In this document: in pieces, positions 1 through 8,449 of the stretch
How the letters are laid out: the number at the start of each line of letters is the position of its first letter
Numbering within the stretch: position 1 is the stretch's first letter
Assembly (NCBI RefSeq): GCF_000828085.3
Contig: NZ_JXCA02000002.1
Coordinates: 348,596 to 410,419 of the forward strand
Reading direction: 5' to 3'
DNA: 61,824 nt
Origin: Scytonema tolypothrichoides VB-61278
Lineage (GTDB): Bacteria; Cyanobacteriota; Cyanobacteriia; Cyanobacteriales; Nostocaceae
Program-made: the position numbers and the translations under genes
The notes under the pieces: generated by a model
Seen by the model: the letters and a program-made list of their open reading frames with translations, nothing else
The model's database searches: none
Told to the model about the DNA's origin: nothing

Positions 1-1
1 A

Positions 2-712
2 AAATATCAACCGGCAATCGTACTTATAGATGCTGGATACGGCAACAATACATCATTTTTATTAGAGTTAGAGAAGCGACAATTAAAGTATGTGGGAGGA
101 TTAGCTAAAAACCGGAAAGTAACAGTTATTGAAAAAGACGAGATACAACAAACAATTAGGCTAGATGAATTAGCGCAGAGTTTACCTCAAGAGGCTTTTA
201 CAAAAATCCAACTCAACTTAGACAAACCTAAAACAGTATGGGTAGTCACTAGAGAAATAGAGATATCACAACTTAAAGGAAAGCGAAATATTGCTATCGT
301 CATGAACGCTGCGTCTTTCTCTGAAGCCACTGATATTGATTATTTTATCACAAATGTTTCCTCATCAATTGCCACACCAGAATGGATAGTTAATACCTAT
401 TCTCAAAGAAATTGGGTGGAAGTTTTTTATCGAGAATCTAAAGGTTGGCTCGGACTGAAAGAATATCAAGTTCGAGATAAGAGGAGTTTACTTCGACATT
501 TTATCTTGGTTTTTTGTGCCTATACTTTTATTCTCTGGCATCAAATGACAGGGGGCTTAAGACGAAGGTGGGCAAACAAACCTTTGAACACCTTTACTGA
601 TGCTTTGGAAGCCTTTAGAACAGCTATGTCTTATCGATTTTTTGATTGGTTAACCCATAATCGTGACGTATTCTCCGCTTATAAAGCCAGTTTGGGCTAC
701 ATTTGGGCTTAA
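2..712 (+). CDS. IS701-like transposase, C-terminal part (cut by window edge)
   Basis: DDE transposase that would cut and join the ends of an insertion sequence. The frame is open from base 2, so the gene begins before the window; a GTG at 92 is only an internal codon. The visible part starts with VLIDAGYG, which fits the second catalytic Asp region of IS701/IS4-type enzymes, and includes FYRESKGWLGLKEYQVRD, which fits the catalytic Glu region (YREXK motif), followed by the usual hydrophobic tail. The end at 712 looks like the natural C-terminus. No clear terminal inverted repeat was recognised downstream, so the element's right border is not placed. The IS701 family assignment is from motif memory; the DDE transposase call is firm. 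Confidence 0.85.
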   Translation, partial: KYQPAIVLIDAGYGNNTSFLLELEKRQLKYVGGLAKNRKVTVIEKDEIQQTIRLDELAQSLPQEAFTKIQLNLDKPKTVWVVTREIEISQLKGKRNIAIVMNAASFSEATDIDYFITNVSSSIATPEWIVNTYSQRNWVEVFYRESKGWLGLKEYQVRDKRSLLRHFILVFCAYTFILWHQMTGGLRRRWANKPLNTFTDALEAFRTAMSYRFFDWLTHNRDVFSAYKASLGYIWA

Positions 713-932
713 TTTTTGTTTAAGTCCCATTATTACAAATGACTAAGAACTCAATACTAAAGATAACCCTCACGAGTTAGTATGCAATTTATAGCGGTTA
801 TCGTTTAGAACCAGCCCTGTAGAGACCGTACTGTAGGGTCTCTACAAAATTGGGAATGCGTGAAATTCATATCTTCATTAAGCAACCACTAAATCAAAGT
901 CAAAAAAAACTTCATAAAAAAATACATTTCGT

Positions 933-3482
933 ATGGAAAAAATATGGTCTTTTCTATTCACCTTACCCCTATCTACCATAGCAACTCTTGCGCCTATGAC
1001 CATCACAGTTGCCCAACAAGTGACTCCTGATGGAACTGTATCCACCACAGTTATCACCCCTGATGGCAAAAATTTCAACATTAATGACGGAACCATTCGA
1101 GGAACAAACCTATTTCACAGCTTTAAAGAATTTTCTGTTCCTACAGGTGGTTCAGCAACCTTCAACAATGCAGCGAATATACAAAATATTATCAGCCGAG
1201 TTACAGGTGGTTCTGTTTCTAGTATTGATGGTTTGATTAGAACACTCGGCAAGGCGAACTTATTTTTACTCAATCCAGCAGGGATTATTTTTGGACCAAA
1301 TGCGCAATTAAATATTGGCGGTTCCTTTTTGGGAAGTACAGCGAATAGTTTCCTATTTGACAATGGGTTTGAGTTTAGTGCAACTGACCCGCAAGCACCA
1401 CCATTGTTAACTATCAATGTTCCGATTGGGTTGAGGTATCGGGATAATCCCCAAAATATCACAAGTCAATCTGCTAATCTTGAGGTTCCTTCTGGGAAGT
1501 TCTTAACACTGGTAGGTGGAAACGTTAGCTTAAATGGTGGAACTCTCACTTCCCCAGGAGGACGAGTTGAATTAGGAGGATTATCTACAGCAGGAACGGT
1601 GGGACTTAGTAGTGATAGTAGCTTGAGTTTTCCATTGGATATACAAAGAGCAGATATATCCTTGACTAACAACGCTTCTATTAATGTTAGCGATAAAGGA
1701 GCAGGTAGCGTCACACTTACTGGTCGTAACATAAATATGTTGGGTGGAAACATTTCTGCTGGGATTGGCAAAACATTAACAGCAGATAACTCACCCCGAG
1801 GAGACATTACACTCAATGCGATTGGGAAAGTGACTATTAACTATCCAAGCCGAGTCACTAATATAGTAGACGAAGGTGCTAGGGGAAATGCAGGTGACAT
1901 CAATATTAAAGCTGGTGAGATTTCCGTCACGAATATAGCTAGTACTCAAACAACTTCTCCTCTTCCTGCTGCATTAGCCACTGGTCCAGGCGGACAGGAA
2001 AGTGGACAGAGAAGGGGACAGGGACGTGCTGGAAACATATCACTGGAAGCCACAGGTTCGATTTCTTTAATTGGACAGGATCAAATGTCCGGCGATAGAG
2101 TTATCTCTACTTATAACGGAGTCGGACAAAGCGGAAACATATCACTAAAAGCGGGTAATTCCATATCTTTAGACAATGCGGCTTTGATTTCTAGTAGCTT
2201 TTACGGAAGTGGGGGAAACATATCATTGCAAGGCAACGAGTCTGTATCATTAATAAATAATAGCTTCCTTGTCAGCCAAGCCTTTAATCAAGGATTGGGC
2301 GGCGAGATCACACTAGAATCCTCCGGTCCTGTCTTTTTGCAACATGCTTTGATTAACAGCGCTGTTGGAAGAAGTGGAATGCCAACCAACGCACAACTAG
2401 GCAATGCAGGTGATATAAAAATTAGCGGGCGGTCTGTTTTCGTAACTGCTGGGACAGAAGTCTCATCTCGGTCCTTCAACAGTGGTAATTCTGGTCAGAT
2501 TGTGATTAACGCCATCGATAAAGTAGAAATTTCAGGCACTCAGCCGCCTCTAGCCCAGAATCGTGATCGATCAAGAAGCTTTTCAAATAGTATACTGACA
2601 ACGACCAGTGAACGAAACGCTGTAGGTAATGCTGGTAATATAACTATTAATGCTCGTAACTTACTTATCTCAGATCAGGGACAAGTGAGTCTTAGCAGTC
2701 GAGGAACCGGAAATGCCGGCTCACTAACGGTCACAGCTAACTCCATCAAGCTAGACAACCGGGGAAAGATCACTGGAGACACTACATCCGGAGAAGGAAA
2801 CATTACCCTAAATTCTTTTGACTTAATCTTGCGCCGCAACAGCAGCATCACCACTAACGCCACAGACAAAGCTGATGGCGGTAACATCACGATTAACTCT
2901 CCATTAATCGTCGCTTTCCCTAATGAAAATAGTGACATCACTGCCAATGCTTTCAGCGGTAGCGGTGGGAAAATCACAATTAGAACTCAAGGTTTGTTTG
3001 GAATCCAGCCTAGGTCTCAATTAACGCCTGAAAGTGACATCACCGCTTTTTCGCAACAAAACCCATCCTTAAATGGGACTATCAACATTATCACTCCAGA
3101 TGTTGACCCCACCCGTGGGTTATTTGAATTATCAGAAACTGTTATTGACCCCGCACAGCAAATAGCCCAAAATGTTTGTACCAAAGGTTTTGGTAGCAGC
3201 TTTACCATCACCGGACGTGGAGGATTTCCACCGGATCCTAATAAAATCCTCAGTAGTGACAATATACGTGTGGATTTGGTCAAGCCTAGCACGACAACAA
3301 ATCCAATAACTGTAACTGTGGATCAGCCATCTAAGAGTCCAACAGTCAAACGCATAATACCCGCCCAAGGCTGGATATATAACGAAAAAGGTGAGGTGCT
3401 GCTGGTAGGTTATGATCCCACTAAAACAGGTCCGCAACGTCAGCAACAAACACCTGCGAGTAGTTGTGCTGCAGTGAGATAA
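933..3482 (+). CDS. Secreted filamentous-haemagglutinin-type protein (TPS domain)
   Basis: 849-residue exported protein of the two-partner-secretion type. Residues 1-28 form a signal peptide (hydrophobic core, then an AQQ cleavage area). Residues about 30-140 match the haemagglutinin N-terminal secretion domain (GTIRGTNLFHSFKEFSVPTG, then LFLLNPAGIIFGPNAQLNIG). The middle, to about residue 740, is a long run of G-N-I-T/S-L beta-helix repeats, expected to form a right-handed parallel helix. The tail has the motif PAQGWIYNEKGEVLLVGYDP, seen at the end of many cyanobacterial members. Role: surface or released adhesin-like protein. No TpsB outer-membrane transporter is visible in the window. The CHAT protein 340 bases downstream on the same strand is a frequent neighbour. 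Antisense open frames inside it are shadows. Confidence 0.9.
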   Translation: MEKIWSFLFTLPLSTIATLAPMTITVAQQVTPDGTVSTTVITPDGKNFNINDGTIRGTNLFHSFKEFSVPTGGSATFNNAANIQNIISRVTGGSVSSIDGLIRTLGKANLFLLNPAGIIFGPNAQLNIGGSFLGSTANSFLFDNGFEFSATDPQAPPLLTINVPIGLRYRDNPQNITSQSANLEVPSGKFLTLVGGNVSLNGGTLTSPGGRVELGGLSTAGTVGLSSDSSLSFPLDIQRADISLTNNASINVSDKGAGSVTLTGRNINMLGGNISAGIGKTLTADNSPRGDITLNAIGKVTINYPSRVTNIVDEGARGNAGDINIKAGEISVTNIASTQTTSPLPAALATGPGGQESGQRRGQGRAGNISLEATGSISLIGQDQMSGDRVISTYNGVGQSGNISLKAGNSISLDNAALISSSFYGSGGNISLQGNESVSLINNSFLVSQAFNQGLGGEITLESSGPVFLQHALINSAVGRSGMPTNAQLGNAGDIKISGRSVFVTAGTEVSSRSFNSGNSGQIVINAIDKVEISGTQPPLAQNRDRSRSFSNSILTTTSERNAVGNAGNITINARNLLISDQGQVSLSSRGTGNAGSLTVTANSIKLDNRGKITGDTTSGEGNITLNSFDLILRRNSSITTNATDKADGGNITINSPLIVAFPNENSDITANAFSGSGGKITIRTQGLFGIQPRSQLTPESDITAFSQQNPSLNGTINIITPDVDPTRGLFELSETVIDPAQQIAQNVCTKGFGSSFTITGRGGFPPDPNKILSSDNIRVDLVKPSTTTNPITVTVDQPSKSPTVKRIIPAQGWIYNEKGEVLLVGYDPTKTGPQRQQQTPASSCAAVR

Positions 3483-3596
3483 AAATTCTTCACAAGTAGA
3501 GCAGCCAAATTAAACGTAAAATACTCAAAACCCATAAAATGCATCTGCCATTTGCTCTCTATTTTTCAAGAAACACAGGGAACAGGGAACAGGGGA

Positions 3597-3638
3597 CGCT
3601 TAACGCTTAACGCTTAACTCTTAACGCTTAACTCTTAA
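3597..3638. repeat. Heptamer tandem repeat, six units
   Basis: Six consecutive 7-base units (CGCTTAA three times, then CTCTTAA, CGCTTAA, CTCTTAA) lie in the 341-base gap between the adhesin and the CHAT gene. This is the short tandemly repeated repetitive (STRR) class typical of heterocystous cyanobacteria. The rest of the gap (3483-3823) shows no gene and no clear terminator. Confidence 0.85.
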
Positions 3639-3823
3639 GAAGGAGGATGATGTTTCTTTCATATGTTCCTAGCTGTTTCTTGCGCACGAGTTTAAGGCTT
3701 ATAACTTTATTTGTAGGGAGCATCCCAATTTTATTAAGGTAGTGCGAGCAGAAATATAAAGTTCTGGGAGTTCCCTTATTTGTACCGAGTTACTTAACAT
3801 TTTGACATCAGGACTAAAATATA

Positions 3824-6724
3824 ATGAAACAAAAACTTCTAGCCAGAAAAATACAAAATTTCTGCAAAAGAATATATAAGAGGCGTTCTCTTGTTCTCGT
3901 AGCTTTGTTATTTATCCTCTCAGGAGTTTCGCCTGTTGTTGCTGCCAAAGTTTCTTCACCAACCTCGATTGTCCAATCTCCATACGATGCTGAACAGCTA
4001 GCAAACAAGGCTGTCAAGCTGTATGACAGTGGAAAGTTTACTGAAGCAGCGGCGGCTTGGAAACAAACAGCACAAGTTTTTGCGGCCAAAGGAGATAAAT
4101 TAAACCAGGCAATGGCGTTAAGCAATCTCTCTTTGACTTATCAAAAACTGGGAGAGTGGGAGCAAGCGAAAAAAGCTATCGAAGACAGCTTAGCACTTTT
4201 GAAAACGGCATCAAAAGGAAAAGAAGAATTAAAAATATTAGCTCAAACTTTGGATATTCAGGGTTCTTTACAAAGAGAATTGGGTCAAACAGCCGATGCT
4301 CTCAACGCTTGGCAACAAGCTAGTAAAGTATACAGCCAAACTAATGAACCGGAGAAATTAGCACAAAGCAAGATTAATCAGGCTCAAGCAATGCAAGATT
4401 TGGGTCTGTCTCCTCGTGCTTGTAGTACTTTATTGGAAGTCTTAAATCAAGATCTTGGGGTGAGTAATTGTCAGGAACTCAATGACTTGGATAAACAGGA
4501 ATTCAATAAACCCAAGACAGAGATTTTAAAGCAAAGGCTCCAAGTTCTTGCCGATAAATCTCCTTCTTTATCTAGAGTCGTGGCATTGCGAAGTCTAGGA
4601 GAACTGCTGCGATTTGTAGGTCAATTAGACCAGTCTCAAATGATTTTGGAAACAAGTTTAAAGCAGGCTCAAAAATTGAATTCTCCCCAAGAACAAGCTG
4701 CTGTTTATCTGAGTTTAGGCAATACAGCACGTGATTTAGCTGAAGTAAATAAAATTCTTCGCAGTACACGAATAAGTTATGAACAAAAAGCACTGGATTC
4801 TTACAGCGAGGTTGTAAAGCTGTCTCCATCACCAACTGGACAACAACAAGCACAATTGAATCAACTAAACCTGTTGTTGAGTCAGTTGAAACCAAAAAAA
4901 TCGTCAGAAACACCAGAAGCGGAGAACTTGTCAGAAGCAGAAAATTTGCCAATTTTATCACAAGCAGAAGAATTATGGAACAGGCTCAATCCTCAACTGA
5001 ACAACTTGTCTGCTAGTCGCACAGGAGTGTACCTGCAAATCAATTTTGCTGAGAATGTACTCAAATTAGCTCAACAACAAAACTTCACACTCAAGGCTAA
5101 TTCCAAACTTCCAACCTTTGACGAAGTTGATAGAATATTGGCCAGAGCTGCAGAACAAGCCAGAAGTTTGGGAGACAAAAGAGCCGAAGCTTATGCTTTG
5201 GGAAATCGTGGCGGACTGTATGAATTGACTGGACCGATGCAAAATTTAGCCAAAGCAGAAGGATTGACCAAACAGGCTCTGAATATAGCTTCCAGCTTTT
5301 CAACACCAGACATAAATTACCAGTTTTCTTGGCAGTTGGGGCGAATACGTAGAGATCAAGGACAGACTGCAGATGCGATCGCCGCTTACACCAAAGCATA
5401 TAATGCCCTTCAGTCATTACGTAGCGAATTAGTAGCAATCAACCCAGAAGTACAGTTTTCTTTTCGGGACAATGTTGAACCAGTTTATCGACAGTTAGTT
5501 GAGTTAGATTTAAAACAGGCAGATTCATTAAAACAAGGTGGAAAAGAGAAGGAAAGTCAGACATACATAGCTCAAGCTCGTACTGTGATCGAATCTCTGC
5601 AATTAGCTGAAATAAACAACTTTTTCCGAGAATCCTGTGTAGAAGCAAAACCTCAAGAGATTGATCAAATAGATAAAACAGCAGCAGTTATCTATACAAT
5701 TGCTTTGCAAGATCGGTTACAGGTTATTCTGAGCTTACCAAATCAAAAATCTCTAACCCTTCATACAGTTTCTCTTCGTCCAGGAGAACTTGAGGACACT
5801 GTAAATAAGGTGCGGGATTCTCTCATAAGTGTTGACAGTAAAGTCGAGGACTTTTTACCCATATACAAACAATTGTATGACTGGATAATTCGACCAGTGG
5901 AAGCAGAGTTAGCAAAAAGTAAAGTCAAGACTTTGGCTTTTGTACTCGATGGAGACTTGCGAAATATCCCTATGGGTGTCCTTTACAATGGCAAGCAGCA
6001 TCTACTAGAAAATTATGCCATTGCTTTAACACCTGGTTTGCAGCTAGTGAATCCAAAACCAATTTCAAAGGTTGGTTTAAGAGCCTTAACAGCAGGACTC
6101 AGCAAAATCCGCCCGAATTTCCCCGCACATGAGGGTTTTAGACCATTAGGTAACGTAGAAGAGGAACTCAAACAAATCGAAAAATTTGGAGTTTCATCTC
6201 AGGAACTCCTCAACGATAAATTTACGAGTACCGAGATCCAAAAACAGACTATTGCTTCTCGTGTTCCTCCCATAGTCCATCTAGCAACTCATGGTCAGTT
6301 TAGCTCTAAGGTTGAGGATACCTTTATCCTCGCTTGGGATCGCCGTATCAATGTTAAAGAGTTGGGTGGCTTACTGCGAGACAACACCCAATACCAGAGG
6401 ACACCAATCGAATTATTGGTTCTCAGTGCTTGCGAGACAGCAAGTGGAGACAAGCGAGCAGCTTTAGGACTGGCTGGAGTTGCGGTGCGTTCTGGGGCGC
6501 GCAGTACATTGGCGACACTCTGGACTGTAGAGGATAAAAGTACTGCTGAAGTCATGGGTGAATTTTATCGTCAGTTAGAGCAAGCCAGAAAGACAAATAT
6601 AAATAAAGCACAAGCCCTGCAGCAAGCACAATTGGCTCTCAAAAATCAGATGGAACTCAAAAATCGGGAATACACTCACCCCCATTTCTGGGCACCGTTT
6701 GTACTAGTGGGGAATTGGCAATAA
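3824..6724 (+). CDS. TPR-repeat CHAT-domain (caspase-like) protein
   Basis: 966 residues. A basic start and hydrophobic stretch (about residues 20-41) form a signal peptide or anchor, so the protein probably acts outside the cytoplasmic membrane. Residues about 50-310 and 420-590 hold TPR-like helical repeats (AEQLANKAVKLYDSGKFTEA; KLNQAMALSNLSLTYQKLGE). The C-terminal 300 residues form a CHAT domain with the catalytic pair visible: His823 in VHLATHGQF and Cys870 in LVLSACETASG, followed by the GLAGVAVRSGARSTLATLW block and a closing HPHFWAPFVLVGNW. CHAT is a caspase-fold cysteine peptidase family. Its substrate is unknown. It sits downstream of a TPS adhesin on the same strand, a pairing common in cyanobacteria, so processing or recognition of that adhesin is a reasonable inference, not shown. 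Confidence 0.92.
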   Translation: MKQKLLARKIQNFCKRIYKRRSLVLVALLFILSGVSPVVAAKVSSPTSIVQSPYDAEQLANKAVKLYDSGKFTEAAAAWKQTAQVFAAKGDKLNQAMALSNLSLTYQKLGEWEQAKKAIEDSLALLKTASKGKEELKILAQTLDIQGSLQRELGQTADALNAWQQASKVYSQTNEPEKLAQSKINQAQAMQDLGLSPRACSTLLEVLNQDLGVSNCQELNDLDKQEFNKPKTEILKQRLQVLADKSPSLSRVVALRSLGELLRFVGQLDQSQMILETSLKQAQKLNSPQEQAAVYLSLGNTARDLAEVNKILRSTRISYEQKALDSYSEVVKLSPSPTGQQQAQLNQLNLLLSQLKPKKSSETPEAENLSEAENLPILSQAEELWNRLNPQLNNLSASRTGVYLQINFAENVLKLAQQQNFTLKANSKLPTFDEVDRILARAAEQARSLGDKRAEAYALGNRGGLYELTGPMQNLAKAEGLTKQALNIASSFSTPDINYQFSWQLGRIRRDQGQTADAIAAYTKAYNALQSLRSELVAINPEVQFSFRDNVEPVYRQLVELDLKQADSLKQGGKEKESQTYIAQARTVIESLQLAEINNFFRESCVEAKPQEIDQIDKTAAVIYTIALQDRLQVILSLPNQKSLTLHTVSLRPGELEDTVNKVRDSLISVDSKVEDFLPIYKQLYDWIIRPVEAELAKSKVKTLAFVLDGDLRNIPMGVLYNGKQHLLENYAIALTPGLQLVNPKPISKVGLRALTAGLSKIRPNFPAHEGFRPLGNVEEELKQIEKFGVSSQELLNDKFTSTEIQKQTIASRVPPIVHLATHGQFSSKVEDTFILAWDRRINVKELGGLLRDNTQYQRTPIELLVLSACETASGDKRAALGLAGVAVRSGARSTLATLWTVEDKSTAEVMGEFYRQLEQARKTNINKAQALQQAQLALKNQMELKNREYTHPHFWAPFVLVGNWQ

Positions 6725-6800
6725 GCCACACACACCATAAAACAAAGTTGGGCACAGCATCCTGTCTGTGCCCATTGGTGTGAACTTTAGTTTCATTAAG

Positions 6801-6845
6801 GGAGGCTAAGCCTCCAAACAGATATTCCCAGTCTGAGACTGGGAA
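6801..6845. repeat. Double-hairpin dispersed repeat, copy A
   Basis: Two adjacent hairpins: GGAGGCTAAGCCTCC at 6801-6815 and a TTCCCAGTCT/AGACTGGGAA stem ending at 6845. The same arrangement recurs at 38315-38360. It lies just after the CHAT gene and could act as a transcript end, but there is no T-run. Confidence 0.75.
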
Positions 6846-6942
6846 CAAGGCAATTTGCCGGACATGATATTATGTTCAATGCAACTTGGCGTAACACACC
6901 AAAAAGTTCATAAGCAGTGTGTTACACGAACGATGATCCTCA

Positions 6943-6998
6943 TCGCCCTTCGACTGCGCCCCTTCGGCTACGCTCAGGGCGAGTCAGGGCAAGCCCAC
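6943..6998. repeat. CTTCGACT...CTCAGGGC dispersed repeat
   Basis: GC-rich element containing CCCTTCGACTGCGCC, then CTCAGGGCGAGTCAGGGC and AAGCCC. Related copies occur at 51881-51913 (inside cpcT) and 55457-55480. It is intergenic here, between the convergent CHAT and fasciclin genes. Confidence 0.75.
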
Positions 6999-7014
6999 CC
7001 CTAAAAGTGGAGTT

Positions 7015-7608
7015 CTACAAGCCAGGGGGTTGAAGTACCTTGTCAACTTCAATAATCACACCATTGCTGGCTTTGATAGAGGGATGCTTACCAGTAGCAT
7101 CATTCAGCTTGACTGTGTCTTGTGGGTCAACAGTTATTTTGATTTGGTGACCTTCAACAGTTGTGACTAATTTACCATTTAGCTCTTTTGCGTCTTTAGC
7201 TTTAATTTCACTAGCAACCAAATGATACTTCAGCACTCTGAGCCGATTTTGGCTTTGGCTATATCGCTCAAAGACGTTTTTAGGTAAAGCATTAAAGGCT
7301 TCGTTAGTTGGAGCAAAGATTGTGTAATTACCTTGCTTCAAATCTTTGAGAAGACCTGCTTGTTTCAACTCATGATAAAGATTGGCAAATTTACTATTTT
7401 GGCTAAGTATATCAGCAATGCTTTTGTCAGAGTTGCGGTAGGGATAGTTACGATGAGCAGAAGGCTGAAAAAGATACATGGGAGCATAGAATTTGGCTAA
7501 TACAGGAAAAGCGATGAGGGTACTGACACCAGCAATTCCCATAGCACAAGCCAATTTCTGAAGCTGGCTCTTGGTGATTAGAGCATTTAGACGATTTTGA
7601 TTAAGCAT
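7015..7608 (-). CDS. Fasciclin (FAS1) domain protein, exported
   Basis: 197 residues. An N-terminal basic stretch and hydrophobic segment (about residues 18-38, ending PVLAKF) look like a signal peptide or anchor. Residues about 62-195 form one FAS1 domain: SIADILSQNSKFANLYHELK, then the H1 box YTIFAPTNEAFNALP, YHLVASEI, and the H2-like end GVIIEVDKVLQP. FAS1 domains mediate adhesion or matrix contacts; function in cyanobacteria is unclear. It is a single gene, convergent with the CHAT gene and with a long upstream gap. Start chosen at the ATG that gives a full signal sequence. Confidence 0.9.
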   Translation of the reverse strand: MLNQNRLNALITKSQLQKLACAMGIAGVSTLIAFPVLAKFYAPMYLFQPSAHRNYPYRNSDKSIADILSQNSKFANLYHELKQAGLLKDLKQGNYTIFAPTNEAFNALPKNVFERYSQSQNRLRVLKYHLVASEIKAKDAKELNGKLVTTVEGHQIKITVDPQDTVKLNDATGKHPSIKASNGVIIEVDKVLQPPGL

Positions 7609-8449
7609 AAGTAGATGAGTTATGAGTAAACACTTGAAAACCTTTCCAACTTCTAGTCGAAGACTCTTAGCCGGAAACCACCCTTTGAGGTTGTACGGAT
7701 AGGAGGCTATAGGAGGTAAGATTAACGTTTAGTCGTTACAACGAATGTAACCGATAACGCCAGTCACGAAGGAGCCAGTACTATAACGCGCTGTCTGCCC
7801 ACGGTGCTATCCTCTCCTACTCATGGTCTTACAATTCATGCTCAGCCAAGTCTTAGTCTCAATGCTAACTACAACCCACTCAAGGGTAATTCCCGAAACC
7901 TTTTCTGAAAATCTCAAAATGTTTTCTGAAAAATAACAGCTGTTTTTGCATTCCCGATTCTGAGTCAAGAAAAAGCTGCTTGTCTGCTGCAAAACGTTTT
8001 TTAATAATCCCAACGATTAGTGAAATTGCACTTCTTTTTTTATTTCGCTCTCTGTGAGTTTGACAGTTTGTTTTCCTTCTTTGTTGTTTTGCTCTATAAT
8101 TGTACACCTAAATCTTGCTTTCTAGTTTTGCTAGTCATAAAAATTTACTCAGATCTTGCACCAGGGTCAAACCTGTGGTTTCTTGAGAATGACGACACTT
8201 GCAAACCTTAATTTGCCCTTCATCAACCCGGTTTTTTAGGTCTTGTTGACAATGGTGCATTCCGGTCAGTTTACACATTTGTCACAAATCGGTTGAAACA
8301 TTTGAAATTGCAGGGTTTTCTCTTGAAGTATTCAAGTATTCAAGAGCCAAGAATTCTCTAATTGAGAATCAGTCTTGACTCTTGACAAGATTCACAGGTA
8401 AGTACGCAACTTTAAGGCGTGAACGTCCGTCTTGTGTGCAAACAGTTAG
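7609..8449. other. 841-base gap without a convincing gene
   Basis: Upstream of the fasciclin gene and downstream of the membrane protein at 8450. Short open frames exist here on both strands but are Cys/Phe/Lys-rich and look random. There is no tRNA or recognised RNA. It holds one symmetric site (7735-7751, listed separately). Confidence 0.6.
7735..7751. promoter_or_regulatory. Possible operator palindrome upstream of fasciclin gene
   Basis: GTTACA, five bases, TGTAAC: a perfect 6-5-6 inverted repeat about 130 bases upstream of the fasciclin start. Such symmetry fits a dimeric regulator, but the regulator is unknown and chance is possible. Confidence 0.3.

Noticed and set aside
878-3449. Several antisense open frames within the adhesin gene
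   Set aside because: They mirror the Gly/Asn/Thr codon bias of the adhesin on the other strand, lack ribosome sites and resemble no family.
7807-8211. Short open frames on both strands in the gap after the fasciclin gene
   Set aside because: Low-complexity Phe/Lys/Cys-rich translations, overlapping each other, no start signals.
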